Made by a program: the position numbers and the translations under genes. Positions 18,466 through 27,281 of a DNA stretch of 64,000 bases are shown one piece after another. The notes beneath the pieces were generated by a model. The model worked only from the letters and a program-made list of their open reading frames with translations, was not told the origin of the DNA and ran no database searches. The stretch covers positions 124,001 to 188,000 of the forward strand of contig NZ_LRUC01000003.1 of NCBI RefSeq assembly GCF_001550095.1, in the 5' to 3' direction. Position 1 is the stretch's first letter. Each line of letters opens with the position of its first letter. Source of the DNA: Celeribacter ethanolicus (GTDB taxonomy: Bacteria > Pseudomonadota > Alphaproteobacteria > Rhodobacterales > Rhodobacteraceae).

Positions 18466-19932
18466 ATGACCGCGCTTGCCCAGATCACCGTGACCGAATT
18501 GGACCTCGACGCCATTGCCGCAGCCCCCGGACGGGTCTCCGTCATGGTGACGCCCGACGGCAAGATGAGCCCGGCGGCCCGGCGGATCAACCGGCTGACG
18601 AAGGGCGCATTGGCGCGGTTCGTCGAAAGCCCGGCCTTCGAGAAGATGAAAGAGGGCGAGGCGAAGGATCTGGCCTATCCGGTCGGCATGGCCGCCTCTG
18701 CGGTGCAGGTGGTGAAGCTGGCGCATCAGGCCTCGGTCGAACTTTGTCGCAAGGCGGGCGCGGCGATCGGCGCGGCGCTCGACAAAGAGGGCGCTCTGGT
18801 GCTGCCGGGCAGCCTCAAACGGGTCGAGGAGCTGGCGCTGGGGCTGATGCTTCGCAATTACAGCTTCACCGCCCACAAGACCTTGGACGAGGCACCCGTT
18901 GCGCCTGCCGTGACGCTCGCGGTGGCGAAACCCGATGCGGTCGATCTTTCGGCGGTCACGGCGCTGGCCGAGGGGGTGTTCTTCACCCGCGATCTGGTGT
19001 CCGAACCGTCGAACGTGCTGAGCACGGTGGAATTCGCCTCCCGTCTGACCGAACTTGAAAGCCTTGGTGTCAAGGTCGAGGTCTTCGAGGAGGACCGTCT
19101 CGCGGAGCTGGGCATGAACCTTTTGCTCTCCGTGGGCCAGGGCTCGGTGACGCCGACGAAAATGGTTGTGATGACATGGCAGGCGGGCGGTGATGAGGCC
19201 CCGGTGGCGCTCGTGGGCAAGGGTGTTGTCTTCGACACCGGCGGGATTTCTCTGAAACCGGCGGCGGGCATGGAAGACATGACCATGGACATGGGCGGCG
19301 CGGGCACGGTGTCGGGCGTGATGAAATCCTTGGCTCTGCGCAAGGCGCCGGTGAATGTCGTGGGGCTTGTCGGGCTGGTGGAAAACATGCCGGACGGTCA
19401 GGCGACGCGGCCGGGCGATGTGGTCAAATCCATGAAGGGCGACACAGTCGAGATCATCAACACCGATGCCGAAGGCCGCCTCGTTCTGGCCGATGTGCTC
19501 TGGTACGCGCAAGAGACCTTTGCGCCGACCGCGATGGTCAACCTGGCGACCCTCACCGGGGCCTGCATGGTGGCTCTGGGACAAGAGAACGCCGGGGTGT
19601 TCTCCAATGACGATGCGTTCTGCGCCAGATTCCTCAAAGCCGCCGAGGCGGAGGGCGAGGGGGCATGGCGTCTGCCGATGGGACAGGGCTATGACGATCT
19701 GCTGAAATCCAACGTCGCCGATATGAAAAACGTCGGCACGCGCTGGGGCGGGGCCATTACGGCGGCGCAATTCCTCAAGCGCTTCGTCAAGGATGAGACG
19801 CCGTGGATTCACCTCGACATCGCGGGTGTCGCCTCCGTCGCCACCGGCACGGCTCTGGCGCCCAAAGGCGCGACCGGCTGGGGCGTTCTGGCGCTCAACC
19901 GGATGATCGACGAGATGAACAAAAAGGGCTAA
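18466..19932 (+). CDS. pepA: Leucyl aminopeptidase (M17)
   Basis: A 488-residue M17 cytosolic aminopeptidase that removes N-terminal residues from peptides with two metal ions. The C-terminal catalytic half shows VVFDTGGISLKPAAGMEDM, DMGGAG, GLVENMPDGQATRPGDV and the signature NTDAEGR at residues 332-338. The N-terminal Macro-like half is normal in length. I start at MTALAQITVTE because an AAAGGAA ribosome site lies just before; the frame is open further upstream but that text is not protease-like. Six bases separate it from holC. Confidence 0.95.
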   Translation: MTALAQITVTELDLDAIAAAPGRVSVMVTPDGKMSPAARRINRLTKGALARFVESPAFEKMKEGEAKDLAYPVGMAASAVQVVKLAHQASVELCRKAGAAIGAALDKEGALVLPGSLKRVEELALGLMLRNYSFTAHKTLDEAPVAPAVTLAVAKPDAVDLSAVTALAEGVFFTRDLVSEPSNVLSTVEFASRLTELESLGVKVEVFEEDRLAELGMNLLLSVGQGSVTPTKMVVMTWQAGGDEAPVALVGKGVVFDTGGISLKPAAGMEDMTMDMGGAGTVSGVMKSLALRKAPVNVVGLVGLVENMPDGQATRPGDVVKSMKGDTVEIINTDAEGRLVLADVLWYAQETFAPTAMVNLATLTGACMVALGQENAGVFSNDDAFCARFLKAAEAEGEGAWRLPMGQGYDDLLKSNVADMKNVGTRWGGAITAAQFLKRFVKDETPWIHLDIAGVASVATGTALAPKGATGWGVLALNRMIDEMNKKG

Positions 19933-19938
19933 CACCTT

Positions 19939-20397
19939 ATGGGTGCTGTATATTTCTACCACCTGACCCGTGCGCCTCTGATCGAGACGCTGGCCACGCT
20001 TGCGGAGAAATCTATCTCTGCGGGCTGGCGGGTCGAGGTGCGCGGGCGCTCCGAGGAGATGCTGCGTGGCCTCGATCAGGCGCTCTGGCTGCGGGAGGGA
20101 TTTCTGCCGCATGGCATGGCCGGGGGGCCGCATGACGCGGACCAGCCGGTGCTGTTAACGACCGGTACAGGTGGCAACAAAGCGGCCTGCGTGATGAGCG
20201 TGGGCGGGGCGGATCTGAGTGCTGAGGAAATTGCAGCACTCGACCGCGCCTGTATCCTCTTCGACGGCTATGACGAGGCGGCGGTGCAACACGCGCGGGT
20301 GCAGTGGAAAACTTTGACGGGGGCCGGGGCCGAAGCGCAATACTGGTCCGAGGAAAGCGGCCGCTGGGAAAAGAAGGCGGAGAGCAAGAAGGGCTGA
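19939..20397 (+). CDS. holC: DNA polymerase III chi subunit
   Basis: A 152-residue HolC protein, the chi subunit that links the clamp loader to single-strand binding protein. It opens MGAVYFYHLTRAPLIETLATL, keeps the GWRVEVRGRSEEMLRGLDQALW block and the QPVLLTTG strand, and ends in a basic tail. The pepA-holC pair is common in proteobacteria and here the gap is only six bases, so they share a transcript. Confidence 0.93.
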   Translation: MGAVYFYHLTRAPLIETLATLAEKSISAGWRVEVRGRSEEMLRGLDQALWLREGFLPHGMAGGPHDADQPVLLTTGTGGNKAACVMSVGGADLSAEEIAALDRACILFDGYDEAAVQHARVQWKTLTGAGAEAQYWSEESGRWEKKAESKKG

Positions 20398-20417
20398 CTG
20401 CGGCTTCTTTTGTCCCT

Positions 20418-20464
20418 AAATATCCTGGGGTGAATTGGCGCAAGCCAAGAGGGGCAAAGCCCCT
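20418..20464. repeat. Rhodobacteraceae-type palindromic intergenic element
   Basis: Between the convergent holC and protease genes lies taaatatcctgggg, then two perfect short hairpins: TTGGC-GCAA-GCCAA (20435-20448, GNRA loop) and AGGGGC-AAA-GCCCCT (20450-20464). I recall elements of this layout as dispersed, often 3' of genes, in Rhodobacteraceae genomes; that is memory, not a search. It may act as a terminator or RNA stabiliser for both genes. Confidence 0.6.
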
Positions 20465-20468
20465 AACT

Positions 20469-21047
20469 TCACCGCGTCAAAATCAGCTTGTTCTGTTTGA
20501 TCTCGATGCTTTCATAGCGTTGCAGGTAATCCATGCCCAGAAGCGAGCCGAACAGCTCGCCATCGGTGACATAGGCCCGCACGCGGCTGTCGGTGATGCC
20601 TTCGATCTCCAGCGTGTCGATCTTGACCGCCGCCGTGCGCACCGAGCCGTTGGCGGTCTGGGCGTGGCCGGTGAAGGCGAGCTTGTCGATGTCGATGCCC
20701 GCGCGTTCGGCGTCCTCTTTCGAGAGCACCACGTTGGACGCGCCGGTGTCGACAAGGAATTCCACGGGGGCGCCGTTCACCTCGGCCATGACGGAGAAAT
20801 GCCCGAAATGGTCGCGATCCACGGTGACGATGCCGTCGCCCATGCTCATCTGCGCGGGCGCTAGACGGGGGCGGACGTCCTGCCACAATCCGACAGCGGC
20901 CAGCGCGCCGATGAAGATCAGCGCCCAGAGCACGGCATGGCGCACCATCTGGCCCATGCGTTTGCGGTTGGCGATGACGTAATAGAACCCGACCGCTCCG
21001 AGGAGCAGCGAGAGATAGAGAATGCGGGCGGTGTCCATCTGATCCAT
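20469..21047 (-). CDS. Membrane-anchored retropepsin-like aspartic protease
   Basis: A 192-residue protein with two membrane segments near the N-terminus (about residues 8-24 and 36-55) and a C-terminal retropepsin fold. The catalytic triad VDTGAS is inside FLVDTGASNVVLS, and a second conserved GMDYLQRYESIEI lies near the end. It matches the TIGR02281-type clan AA protease family of alphaproteobacteria. The substrate is not known. I start at MDQMDTARIL; upstream in-frame residues are not membrane-like. Confidence 0.87.
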   Translation of the reverse strand: MDQMDTARILYLSLLLGAVGFYYVIANRKRMGQMVRHAVLWALIFIGALAAVGLWQDVRPRLAPAQMSMGDGIVTVDRDHFGHFSVMAEVNGAPVEFLVDTGASNVVLSKEDAERAGIDIDKLAFTGHAQTANGSVRTAAVKIDTLEIEGITDSRVRAYVTDGELFGSLLGMDYLQRYESIEIKQNKLILTR

Positions 21048-21121
21048 AAGACATAGATAGGGGCGCAGGCGGGGTTTGTCAGTGGGACATTCTGTTCCTG
21101 ACGAAAACGTCAAAGGGACGA

Positions 21122-21748
21122 TCAGCCGATGAAGAAGATCGCCTTGACCCCGTCCACGACGAATTGAACCGACAAAGCGGCCAGCAACATGCCCATAAGC
21201 CGGGTCACCACATTGATGCCGGTGGCGCCGAGGACGCGTTCCATGACGCCACTCAGAGCGAAGAACAGCAGGCAAACGACCAGCACCGCGATGAGCACAC
21301 CGAGCATGAACAGGACACCGGTGACGCCGTCGGCCTGATCAATGAGAAGGATCATCGAGGTGATCGCGCCGGGACCGGCCAGCAGCGGCGTGGCGAGGGG
21401 AAAGACGGAGGGGTCTTCGACCGGCTGATGCTCCGGGTGTTGGGCATGTTCCTCGCGGCGCTTGCTGCGTTTCTCGAACAGCATTTCAAGCGCGGTGAGG
21501 AACAAAAGAAGCCCGCCCGCGATGCGGAAAGCAGGCATGGAAATCCCTACAAATTCAAGGACATGGTCGCCGAAAAGGCCGAAAAGCGTCAGGATGCCGA
21601 AGGCGATCAGCACCGCGCGCAGACCGACGGCGCGGCGGTGTTTCGCGGTGGCGCCCTGGGTGAGCGCCACGAACAAGGGGGCAAGCCCGATCGGGTCGAT
21701 GATGACGAAAAGCGTCATGAAGGCCGTGATCAGAACCTGCGGGTCCAT
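21122..21748 (-). CDS. MarC family membrane protein
   Basis: A 208-residue six-helix inner-membrane protein of the MarC/UPF0056 family, starting MDPQVLITAFMTLFVIIDPIG, a hallmark opening. A charged loop (FEKRSKRREEHAQHPEH) sits after helix 3, followed by PLATPLLAGPGAITSMILL, a conserved family block. The role of MarC proteins is unresolved. It follows an ABC-F gene by three bases. Confidence 0.9.
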   Translation of the reverse strand: MDPQVLITAFMTLFVIIDPIGLAPLFVALTQGATAKHRRAVGLRAVLIAFGILTLFGLFGDHVLEFVGISMPAFRIAGGLLLFLTALEMLFEKRSKRREEHAQHPEHQPVEDPSVFPLATPLLAGPGAITSMILLIDQADGVTGVLFMLGVLIAVLVVCLLFFALSGVMERVLGATGINVVTRLMGMLLAALSVQFVVDGVKAIFFIG

Positions 21749-21751
21749 GGC

Positions 21752-23605
21752 TCAGCTCTTGCCCCCGGCGGCTTCGAGTTTTTCGAGCGCGGCCATCCAA
21801 AGCGCCTCGGCGCGGTCCATCGCCTCCGAGACCTCGGCATATTTTTTCTGCCAGACGACGGCGGCCTGTTTGTCCTCGTAAAGATCGGGGTTCGCCAGTT
21901 TGACCTGTAGCTTTTCGCTCATGTCGTTGAGCTTTTCGACCCGGTCCTCGCATTTGCGCACCTCGGAACGAAGCGCCATCAGCTCTTCGCGGGTGGCTTT
22001 TTTGACCTTGGGCGCGGGTTTGGCCTTGGCCTCTTTCGGTTTCTCGTCGCCCTGAACGAGGAAGCGGCGATAGGCCTCAAGGTCTTCCTCATAAGGCGTG
22101 ACGCGGCCGTCTTTCACCAGCCAGAGCCGGTCGGCCACCAGCGAGAGAAGGTGCATGTCGTGCGACACGAGGACGACCGCGCCGGTGTATTCGGTCAGCG
22201 CCTCGACCAGCGCCTCGCGGCTTTCGATGTCGAGGTGGTTGGTCGGTTCGTCGAGGATCAGAAGATGCGGCGCATCGAGTGTGGCCAAGAGCAGCGACAG
22301 GCGGGCTTTCTGGCCGCCGGACAGCCGCCCGACCTCGGTCTCCGCCTGATCGGCGCCAAGGCCGAAGCCCGCAAGACGCGCGCGCAGTTTCGTGGGCTCA
22401 AGGTTCGGCAGGGCGCGGCGCAGGTGCTGGAGCGGGGTCTCGTCGAGATGCAGCTCGTCCACCTGATGCTGGGCGAAGAATCCGACGCGCAGTTTTTTGT
22501 GCCGGGTGATGTCGCCGCCCATGGCGGGCAGACGGTCGGAGAGCAATTTCGAGAGCGTCGATTTGCCCTCGCCGTTGCGGCCCAGAAGCGCGATGCGGTC
22601 GTCCTGGTCGATCCGAAGGTCGAGCCGTTGCAGGATCGCCTTGCCGTCATAGCCGACGGACCCGCCCTCGATCCGCAGGATCGGCGGCGACAGTTCTTCG
22701 GGCGTCGGGAAGGAAAACACCATGCGCGCGGCGTCTTCGGGCGCTGTGATAGTCTCCATCTTTTCCAACATCTTGACGCGGGACTGCGCCTGTTTCGCTT
22801 TCGAGGCCTTGGCCTTGAACCGGTCGACAAAGCTTTGCAGGTGGGCGCGATGCGCCTCTTGTTTCTTGGCCGCCGCCGCCTGAACCGCGCGTTGGGCGGC
22901 GCGCGTGCGGGCGAAATCGTCGTAACCGCCGGTGTAAAGCGTCAGTTTCTTGCCTTCGAGATGCAGGATCGCCCCCACGGCGCGGTTCAACAGCGCGCGG
23001 TCGTGCGAGATCAACAGCACGGTGTGCGGATATTTGGCGAGATAGGTCTCAAGCCAGAGCGCGCCCTCGAGATCGAGATAGTTGGTCGGTTCGTCCAAGA
23101 GCAGGAAATCGGGCTGCGAGAACAGCACCCCCGCCAGCGCAACCCGCATCCGCCAGCCGCCGGAAAACGCCGAACAGGGCATCGCGATTTCTTCATCGGT
23201 AAAGCCGAGCCCCTTAAGGATCGACGAGGCGCGGCCCTCGGCGGACCAGGCGTCGATGTCGGCGAGACGGGTCTGAATCTCTGCGATGCGGTGCGGGTCG
23301 GTGGCGGTTTCCGATTCCGCCATCAGCGCCGCGCGTTCCTTGTCCTCGGCCAGAACCGTGTCCAGGAGCGACACCTCGTTGCCGGGAACCTCCTGCGCCA
23401 CGCCGCCGATGCGGGCCCGCGCCGGGATTTCGATCGCGCCGCCCTCAAGGACCAGATCGCCCTTGATCAGCCGGAACAGCGTGGTCTTGCCCGCACCGTT
23501 GCGGCCCACGATGCCGACCTTGTGGCCGGTGGGAATGGTGACGGACGCCTCCTCGATGAGGGTACGGCCTTCGACGGAATAGGTGAGATCGCGGATTTTC
23601 AACAT
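21752..23605 (-). CDS. ABC-F family ATPase (YheS-like)
   Basis: A 617-residue soluble protein with two ABC domains: Walker A GRNGAGKT at residues 34-41 with signature [11 protein letters not shown] and [11 protein letters not shown]; and GRNGEGKS near 340 with [13 protein letters not shown] and LDEPTNHLD. Between them is a basic helical linker. A Lys-rich segment and C-terminal coiled coil finish the protein. ABC-F proteins work on ribosomes. It differs from the ABC-F at 1340-3184 in its linker and signature text. MarC follows three bases later. Confidence 0.9.
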   Translation of the reverse strand: MLKIRDLTYSVEGRTLIEEASVTIPTGHKVGIVGRNGAGKTTLFRLIKGDLVLEGGAIEIPARARIGGVAQEVPGNEVSLLDTVLAEDKERAALMAESETATDPHRIAEIQTRLADIDAWSAEGRASSILKGLGFTDEEIAMPCSAFSGGWRMRVALAGVLFSQPDFLLLDEPTNYLDLEGALWLETYLAKYPHTVLLISHDRALLNRAVGAILHLEGKKLTLYTGGYDDFARTRAAQRAVQAAAAKKQEAHRAHLQSFVDRFKAKASKAKQAQSRVKMLEKMETITAPEDAARMVFSFPTPEELSPPILRIEGGSVGYDGKAILQRLDLRIDQDDRIALLGRNGEGKSTLSKLLSDRLPAMGGDITRHKKLRVGFFAQHQVDELHLDETPLQHLRRALPNLEPTKLRARLAGFGLGADQAETEVGRLSGGQKARLSLLLATLDAPHLLILDEPTNHLDIESREALVEALTEYTGAVVLVSHDMHLLSLVADRLWLVKDGRVTPYEEDLEAYRRFLVQGDEKPKEAKAKPAPKVKKATREELMALRSEVRKCEDRVEKLNDMSEKLQVKLANPDLYEDKQAAVVWQKKYAEVSEAMDRAEALWMAALEKLEAAGGKS

Positions 23606-23686
23606 GAGTGCCGCATAGCAGGGCGCGCGGGTGCGGTCCAGTGGCCGCAGACGCCCGCATTGCAGCTTGTGCGAAAGACGCGGCGC

Positions 23687-24166
23687 TCAGAAGGCGGGTT
23701 TCATTTGGGTGAGGCTGGAATTGTAGCTCCAGAGCACCGCAAGGACGCCTTCGGCCCGGTCATGGGAGAGGATATGCAGATAGAGATAATTGACGGTGCC
23801 GTCTTGCCAGAAGGCGAAAATGTCTTCCTGCCAGGTGTCGGACAGCTTGGCGTGATAAAGGGTGTCCGACTGATCGAGCGAGTTGCCGTAGAGAGTTGTG
23901 AGCGTCGTGCTCAACTCGGAAATCTGCGCGTCGGAATAGCTGTGTTGCGAGTCCAGACGCCGGATCAGCCCCGCATAGTCTCCCTGTTTCAGGCGTTGCG
24001 AGATGTCGAGGATCATCGCTTTGCGGCTTTTGTAGGTCATGTCCGGCGTCAGATCGGGAGAGGGAGCGTCCGGTTGTGGCGAAACGGCGGTCTGCGCCGC
24101 CATGGGCAGGGCATTCAAAAGCAGGAGGGAGGCGAAACAGGAGAAAAAGAGGGCGCGGGTCAGCAT
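23687..24166 (-). CDS. Exported protein of unknown function
   Basis: A 159-residue protein with a clear signal peptide ([20 protein letters not shown]..., cleavage after PMAA). The mature part is mixed helix with many Ser/Gln/Tyr residues: [20 protein letters not shown], then [13 protein letters not shown], and an Asp/Trp-rich strand region [14 protein letters not shown] do not recognise a family. It is alone between the ABC-F and ndk genes, on the ABC-F strand, so it is probably transcribed by itself from the ndk intergenic region. Confidence 0.75.
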   Translation of the reverse strand: MLTRALFFSCFASLLLLNALPMAAQTAVSPQPDAPSPDLTPDMTYKSRKAMILDISQRLKQGDYAGLIRRLDSQHSYSDAQISELSTTLTTLYGNSLDQSDTLYHAKLSDTWQEDIFAFWQDGTVNYLYLHILSHDRAEGVLAVLWSYNSSLTQMKPAF

Positions 24167-24367
24167 GGGAACCTTGTAAAAAACAGTTTTTCCACTGTGT
24201 CGCGGTTCCTGTTACGGCTGTCAACGCGAGAGAGTCGATATGCCGCATGCAGTGCGCCTTTCGCGCTTTTCAAAGCGCCTTGCCCGTGGTATCCGGCGGC
24301 CAATCTTCGGGCGTGGGGCTTTCCGCACCTGTTTTCACTGCAAATCGAGATCCAAGAGGCTTTCCCA

Positions 24368-24790
24368 ATGGCGATCCAGCGTACCTTCTCCATCATCAAA
24401 CCCGACGCCACCAAGCGCAACCTGACCGGCAAGATCGTTGCCAAGTTCGAAGAGGCCGGCCTGCGAGTCGTGGCTTCCAAGCGCATTCAGCTTACGCTGG
24501 CTCAGGCTCAGGCCTTCTATGGCGTGCACAAAGACCGTCCGTTCTTCGGTGAACTGTGCGAATACATGATCTCCGAGCCGGTTGTGGTTCAGGTGCTCGA
24601 AGGCGAAAACGCCATCGCGAAAAACCGCGAAGTCATGGGCGCCACCAACCCGGCGGACGCGGCCGAAGGCACCATCCGCAAAGAGTTTGCGCTCTCCGTT
24701 GGCGAAAACTCCGTGCACGGCTCCGACGCGCCGGAAACCGCGGCTGAAGAGATCGCATTCTTCTTCTCCGGCATCGAGCTGGTTGGCTGA
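24368..24790 (+). CDS. ndk: Nucleoside diphosphate kinase
   Basis: A 140-residue enzyme that transfers the gamma phosphate from ATP to other nucleoside diphosphates. The opening [20 protein letters not shown] and the phosphorylated His117 in [10 protein letters not shown] are both present and at the standard position. Length is the family norm. A terminator with a strong stem follows 24 bases after the stop, so it is monocistronic. Confidence 0.97.
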   Translation: MAIQRTFSIIKPDATKRNLTGKIVAKFEEAGLRVVASKRIQLTLAQAQAFYGVHKDRPFFGELCEYMISEPVVVQVLEGENAIAKNREVMGATNPADAAEGTIRKEFALSVGENSVHGSDAPETAAEEIAFFFSGIELVG

Positions 24791-24813
24791 ACCGAACCCG
24801 GTTCCGACATTTG

Positions 24814-24843
24814 AAAAGGCCGCTCTTCGGGGCGGCCTTTTTC
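24814..24843 (+). terminator. Rho-independent terminator after ndk
   Basis: Stem aaaaggccgc / gcggcctttt (24814-24842) around a short loop with a following T-run. The A-run on the other side makes it potentially bidirectional, serving also the convergent small membrane gene. Confidence 0.9.
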
Positions 24844-24864
24844 ATGTGGTATGAGCGCGTAAGC

Positions 24865-25041
24865 TCAGATCCGGCCTTCCTCAGGTGTGCGGGCGATGAT
24901 CCAGACGGCGTGGACGATGCCGGGGATATAGCCCAGAAGCGTCAGAAGGATGTTGATCCAGAACTGTTTGCCGATGCCCACCTGCATGAAAACGCCCAGA
25001 GGCGGCAGGATGATGGCGGCGAGGATGCGGATGAGGTCCAT
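24865..25041 (-). CDS. YqaE/Pmp3-family small membrane protein
   Basis: A 58-residue protein: MDLIRILAAIILPPLGVFMQ, then VGIGKQFWINILLTLLGYIP and GIVHAVWIIARTPEEG. Two membrane helices with the LPPLGVF turn are the signature of the Pmp3/YqaE proteolipid family, which is linked to membrane potential and stress in other organisms. A ggagagaca ribosome site precedes the ATG. It is convergent with ndk. The gene is below usual size cut-offs, but the sequence match is clear. Confidence 0.9.
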   Translation of the reverse strand: MDLIRILAAIILPPLGVFMQVGIGKQFWINILLTLLGYIPGIVHAVWIIARTPEEGRI

Positions 25042-25120
25042 GTGTCTCTCCTTAATTTGCTTTGAAGAGAAACGCCGCGCGGCTTTGGAAAGTTCCGATT
25101 GGGGGCCGACCGGGGGGCGT

Positions 25121-25459
25121 CTAACGTCGCAGCCCTGTGCCGATGTCGTTCAAAATCGCCTCGATGCCCAGAGGCACGGCGGTCTTGTCTTCCTGCACGG
25201 AGGCGACGATGGCGTCGAAGCGGGCGCGCAACTCGTCCTTTTCCTTGCCTTTGCAATCGTTCCACGGGCGGCCCTGAAGCCCCATGACGATGCAGTAATA
25301 GCCGATGAAATGGGGGCGGCTGCCGTGCGTGAGCAAGTGCCTGTACGCGGCATCTGCCCCCATTTCACGGAGCTCCTCGGCGGAGGTGATCCCGGCCCGC
25401 GCGAAACTTGCGTCCGATGCGGGGCCGAGGTTGCGGATGGAAGAGACGGGTGTCGGCAT
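25121..25459 (-). CDS. TfoX C-terminal domain protein
   Basis: A 112-residue protein made of the TfoX_C helix-hairpin-helix domain only: SSIRNLGPASDASFARAGIT, then EELREMGADAAYRHLL, followed by LQGRPWNDCKGKEKDEL. Full TfoX competence regulators also have an N-terminal domain, which is missing here; stand-alone C-domains are common. I start at the ATG giving MPTPVSSIR. The function of stand-alone versions is not established. Confidence 0.8.
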   Translation of the reverse strand: MPTPVSSIRNLGPASDASFARAGITSAEELREMGADAAYRHLLTHGSRPHFIGYYCIVMGLQGRPWNDCKGKEKDELRARFDAIVASVQEDKTAVPLGIEAILNDIGTGLRR

Positions 25460-25546
25460 GGGCGTCCACGGAACTGCGAGACAGGCGGATGTCGCAACTG
25501 TCCCGCAGCTTCGGGGGCGCGTCAAGCAAAGCCCGACCCGGTTGGC

Positions 25547-25714
25547 TCAGATCATCGCCCAGTCGATGAAGATCGGATGCGGCATGTGACGGGCGGCGAC
25601 GGTCGGGATCTCACTCATGGGGATGGGCGCGCGCTGTTGCGGCAGGGGCCGTTGATAGGCGAGCGGCGGAACGGGGATCGGATGTTGGATCTGCTCAGTG
25701 TCTTTCGGGTGCAT
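25547..25714 (-). CDS. Small Pro-rich protein of unknown function
   Basis: A 55-residue open frame starting MHPKDTEQIQHPIPVPPLAY and ending PIFIDWAMI, with a good GGAGAG ribosome site 7 bases before the ATG. It is rich in Pro, His and Gln and has no membrane segment or known motif. It lies upstream of the TfoX_C gene on the same strand. The ribosome site and placement favour a real gene, but there is no homology support I can give. Confidence 0.45.
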   Translation of the reverse strand: MHPKDTEQIQHPIPVPPLAYQRPLPQQRAPIPMSEIPTVAARHMPHPIFIDWAMI

Positions 25715-25808
25715 GGCGTCTCTCCTCGAAATTCGTGTGCCACGGAGTGTGCCGTGACACAGGTTAAATTCTGCTGAGAGTGCGTGGCGAAATGTGGGGC
25801 AGAAATGC

Positions 25809-25838
25809 GAAAAACCCGGGCGATTTGTCCGGGTTTTT
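25809..25838 (-). terminator. Terminator of kdsA
   Basis: An AT-flanked stem (aaaaacccgg / ccgggttttt) with a short loop and A/T runs on both sides, 34 bases past the kdsA stop on the minus strand. Confidence 0.88.
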
Positions 25839-25871
25839 AGATAAATTTTAGGGAAATCGAGTCGGTGGTCT

Positions 25872-26699
25872 TCAGGCCGGTTTCACGACCGTGTCGAGCG
25901 CATGCAGCGTTGCCAGAAGCGGGCCGAGGTCTTCGATCCGGAGCATGTTCGGGCCGTCGGAAGGCGCGTTGTCCGGGTCTTCGTGGGTCTCGATGAACAG
26001 CCCCGCGACGCCCACGGCGACGGCGGCGCGCGCCAGCACGGGAACCATGGTCCGGTCGCCGCCCGTCGAGGTGCCGTTGCCGCCCGGTTGCTGGACCGAA
26101 TGGGTGGCGTCCATGATCACCGGATAGCCGGTTTCGGCCATGCGCGGCAGGCCGCGGAAATCGCTCACCAGCGTGTTGTAGCCGAAAGACGTGCCGCGTT
26201 CGCAGAGCATGATCTTGTCATTGCCGGTGGAGGCGAGCTTGGCGGCGACATTGTCCATGTCCCAGGGCGCAAGGAACTGGCCCTTCTTGACGTTGATCGC
26301 CTTGCCGGTTTCGCCTGCGGCGAGCAAAAGATCGGTCTGGCGGCACAGAAAGGCGGGGATTTGCAGCACGTCGACCGCTTCGGCGGCCATGGCGCAATGG
26401 GCGGGTTCATGTACGTCGGTGATCACCGGGCAGCCGAATTCCTCGCGGATCTTCGACAGGATGGTGAGGCCCTTTTCGGCGCCCAGACCCCGCTTGCCCG
26501 ACAGCGAGCTGCGGTTTGCCTTGTCATAGGAGCCTTTGAACACGAAGCCGGTGCCGGTCGGCGCGCAGGCCTCGGCGATCTTCTCGGCCAGCATGCGGGC
26601 GTGATCGAGGCTTTCCAACTGGCACGGACCGGCAATGAGGCCGAAGGGTTTGGCGTTGGAAAAGGTGACATTTCCGATGGCGACATCTTTGGCGGTCAT
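25872..26699 (-). CDS. kdsA: 3-deoxy-8-phosphooctulonate synthase
   Basis: A 275-residue enzyme condensing PEP with arabinose 5-phosphate to give KDO 8-phosphate for LPS. It shows LIAGPCQLES, FKGSYDKANRSS, VITDVHEPAHC, LQIPAFLCRQTDLLLAA and MDATHSVQQPGG, all characteristic. KdsA and the Lpt genes earlier in the window both serve the LPS layer but are not cotranscribed. The start at MTAKDVAIG has an aaaggagcc ribosome site before it. Confidence 0.97.
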   Translation of the reverse strand: MTAKDVAIGNVTFSNAKPFGLIAGPCQLESLDHARMLAEKIAEACAPTGTGFVFKGSYDKANRSSLSGKRGLGAEKGLTILSKIREEFGCPVITDVHEPAHCAMAAEAVDVLQIPAFLCRQTDLLLAAGETGKAINVKKGQFLAPWDMDNVAAKLASTGNDKIMLCERGTSFGYNTLVSDFRGLPRMAETGYPVIMDATHSVQQPGGNGTSTGGDRTMVPVLARAAVAVGVAGLFIETHEDPDNAPSDGPNMLRIEDLGPLLATLHALDTVVKPA

Positions 26700-26819
26700 G
26701 TCGGGCTCCTTTTTGGCAGGTCTGGCGTCCCTATCCCATGAAGCGGGGGGCTGGTGCAAGTCCGAGCGACAGCGGGCAGGGCGCTTGCGCGGAAAGCGGC
26801 GCTGGGGCAGAACAGTCCT

Positions 26820-27215
26820 ATGAGTGAAGAACTTGATGACGAGACGCGGCTCCGGTTGCGGATTTATTTCGGCGCGCGGCTGATGCTCGGGCCGGGCAAG
26901 GCGGATTTGCTCGACGGCATTCGCGACACTGGCTCGATTGCGGCGGCGGGGCGGGCGATGGCGATGAGCTACAAACGCGCCTGGTCTCTGGTCGAGGAGA
27001 TGAATGCCGCGTTCAAAGAACCTCTGGTGGCCTCCGCGCGAGGCGGAAGCAAGGGCGGCGGCGCGCATCTGACGGAGACGGGCGAGGCGGTTTTGACGCA
27101 ATATCGGGCCATTCTGGCGGAGGTCGAGGCGGCGTCGGAGGCTCGGATTGCCATGATCCGGGGGATGCTGGCGGAACGTGACGATATGCGTATCGATATG
27201 TCCGAAGGGAAATAA
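26820..27215 (+). CDS. ModE-like winged-helix regulator (N-terminal domain only)
   Basis: A 131-residue protein matching the ModE N-terminal DNA-binding domain: LRIYFGARLMLGPGKADLLDGI, then TGSIAAAGRAMAMSYKRAWSLVEEMN, a typical ModE/LysR-type winged helix. The C-terminal molybdate-binding Mop/TOBE domains of full ModE are missing, so metal sensing must work otherwise. It lies directly upstream of modABC in the same direction, with a perfect palindrome between, which fits control of molybdate uptake. A second in-frame ATG is nearby; the one used gives MSEELDDE. Confidence 0.85.
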   Translation: MSEELDDETRLRLRIYFGARLMLGPGKADLLDGIRDTGSIAAAGRAMAMSYKRAWSLVEEMNAAFKEPLVASARGGSKGGGAHLTETGEAVLTQYRAILAEVEAASEARIAMIRGMLAERDDMRIDMSEGK

Positions 27216-27241
27216 CGCTTGCCCCTTCCTGCATGTGTTGC

Positions 27242-27263
27242 GATATGTTTGTGCAAACATATC
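27242..27263. promoter_or_regulatory. Perfect palindrome upstream of modA (candidate operator)
   Basis: GATATGTTTG, TG, CAAACATATC: two perfect 10-base arms with a 2-base spacer, 18 bases before the modA start and 26 bases after the regulator's stop. The site lies on the leader just ahead of the ribosome site agggag. It is the expected place for the ModE-like protein encoded upstream. Its sequence differs from the E. coli ModE box. Confidence 0.7.
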
Positions 27264-27281
27264 CATGCTCAGGGAGTTCCC

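Noticed and set aside
22151-24790. 879-codon plus-strand open frame
   Set aside because: It runs antisense across an ABC-F gene and the exported-protein gene and only joins ndk at its end; high GC gives long antisense frames. Only the final part (24368-24790) is ndk.
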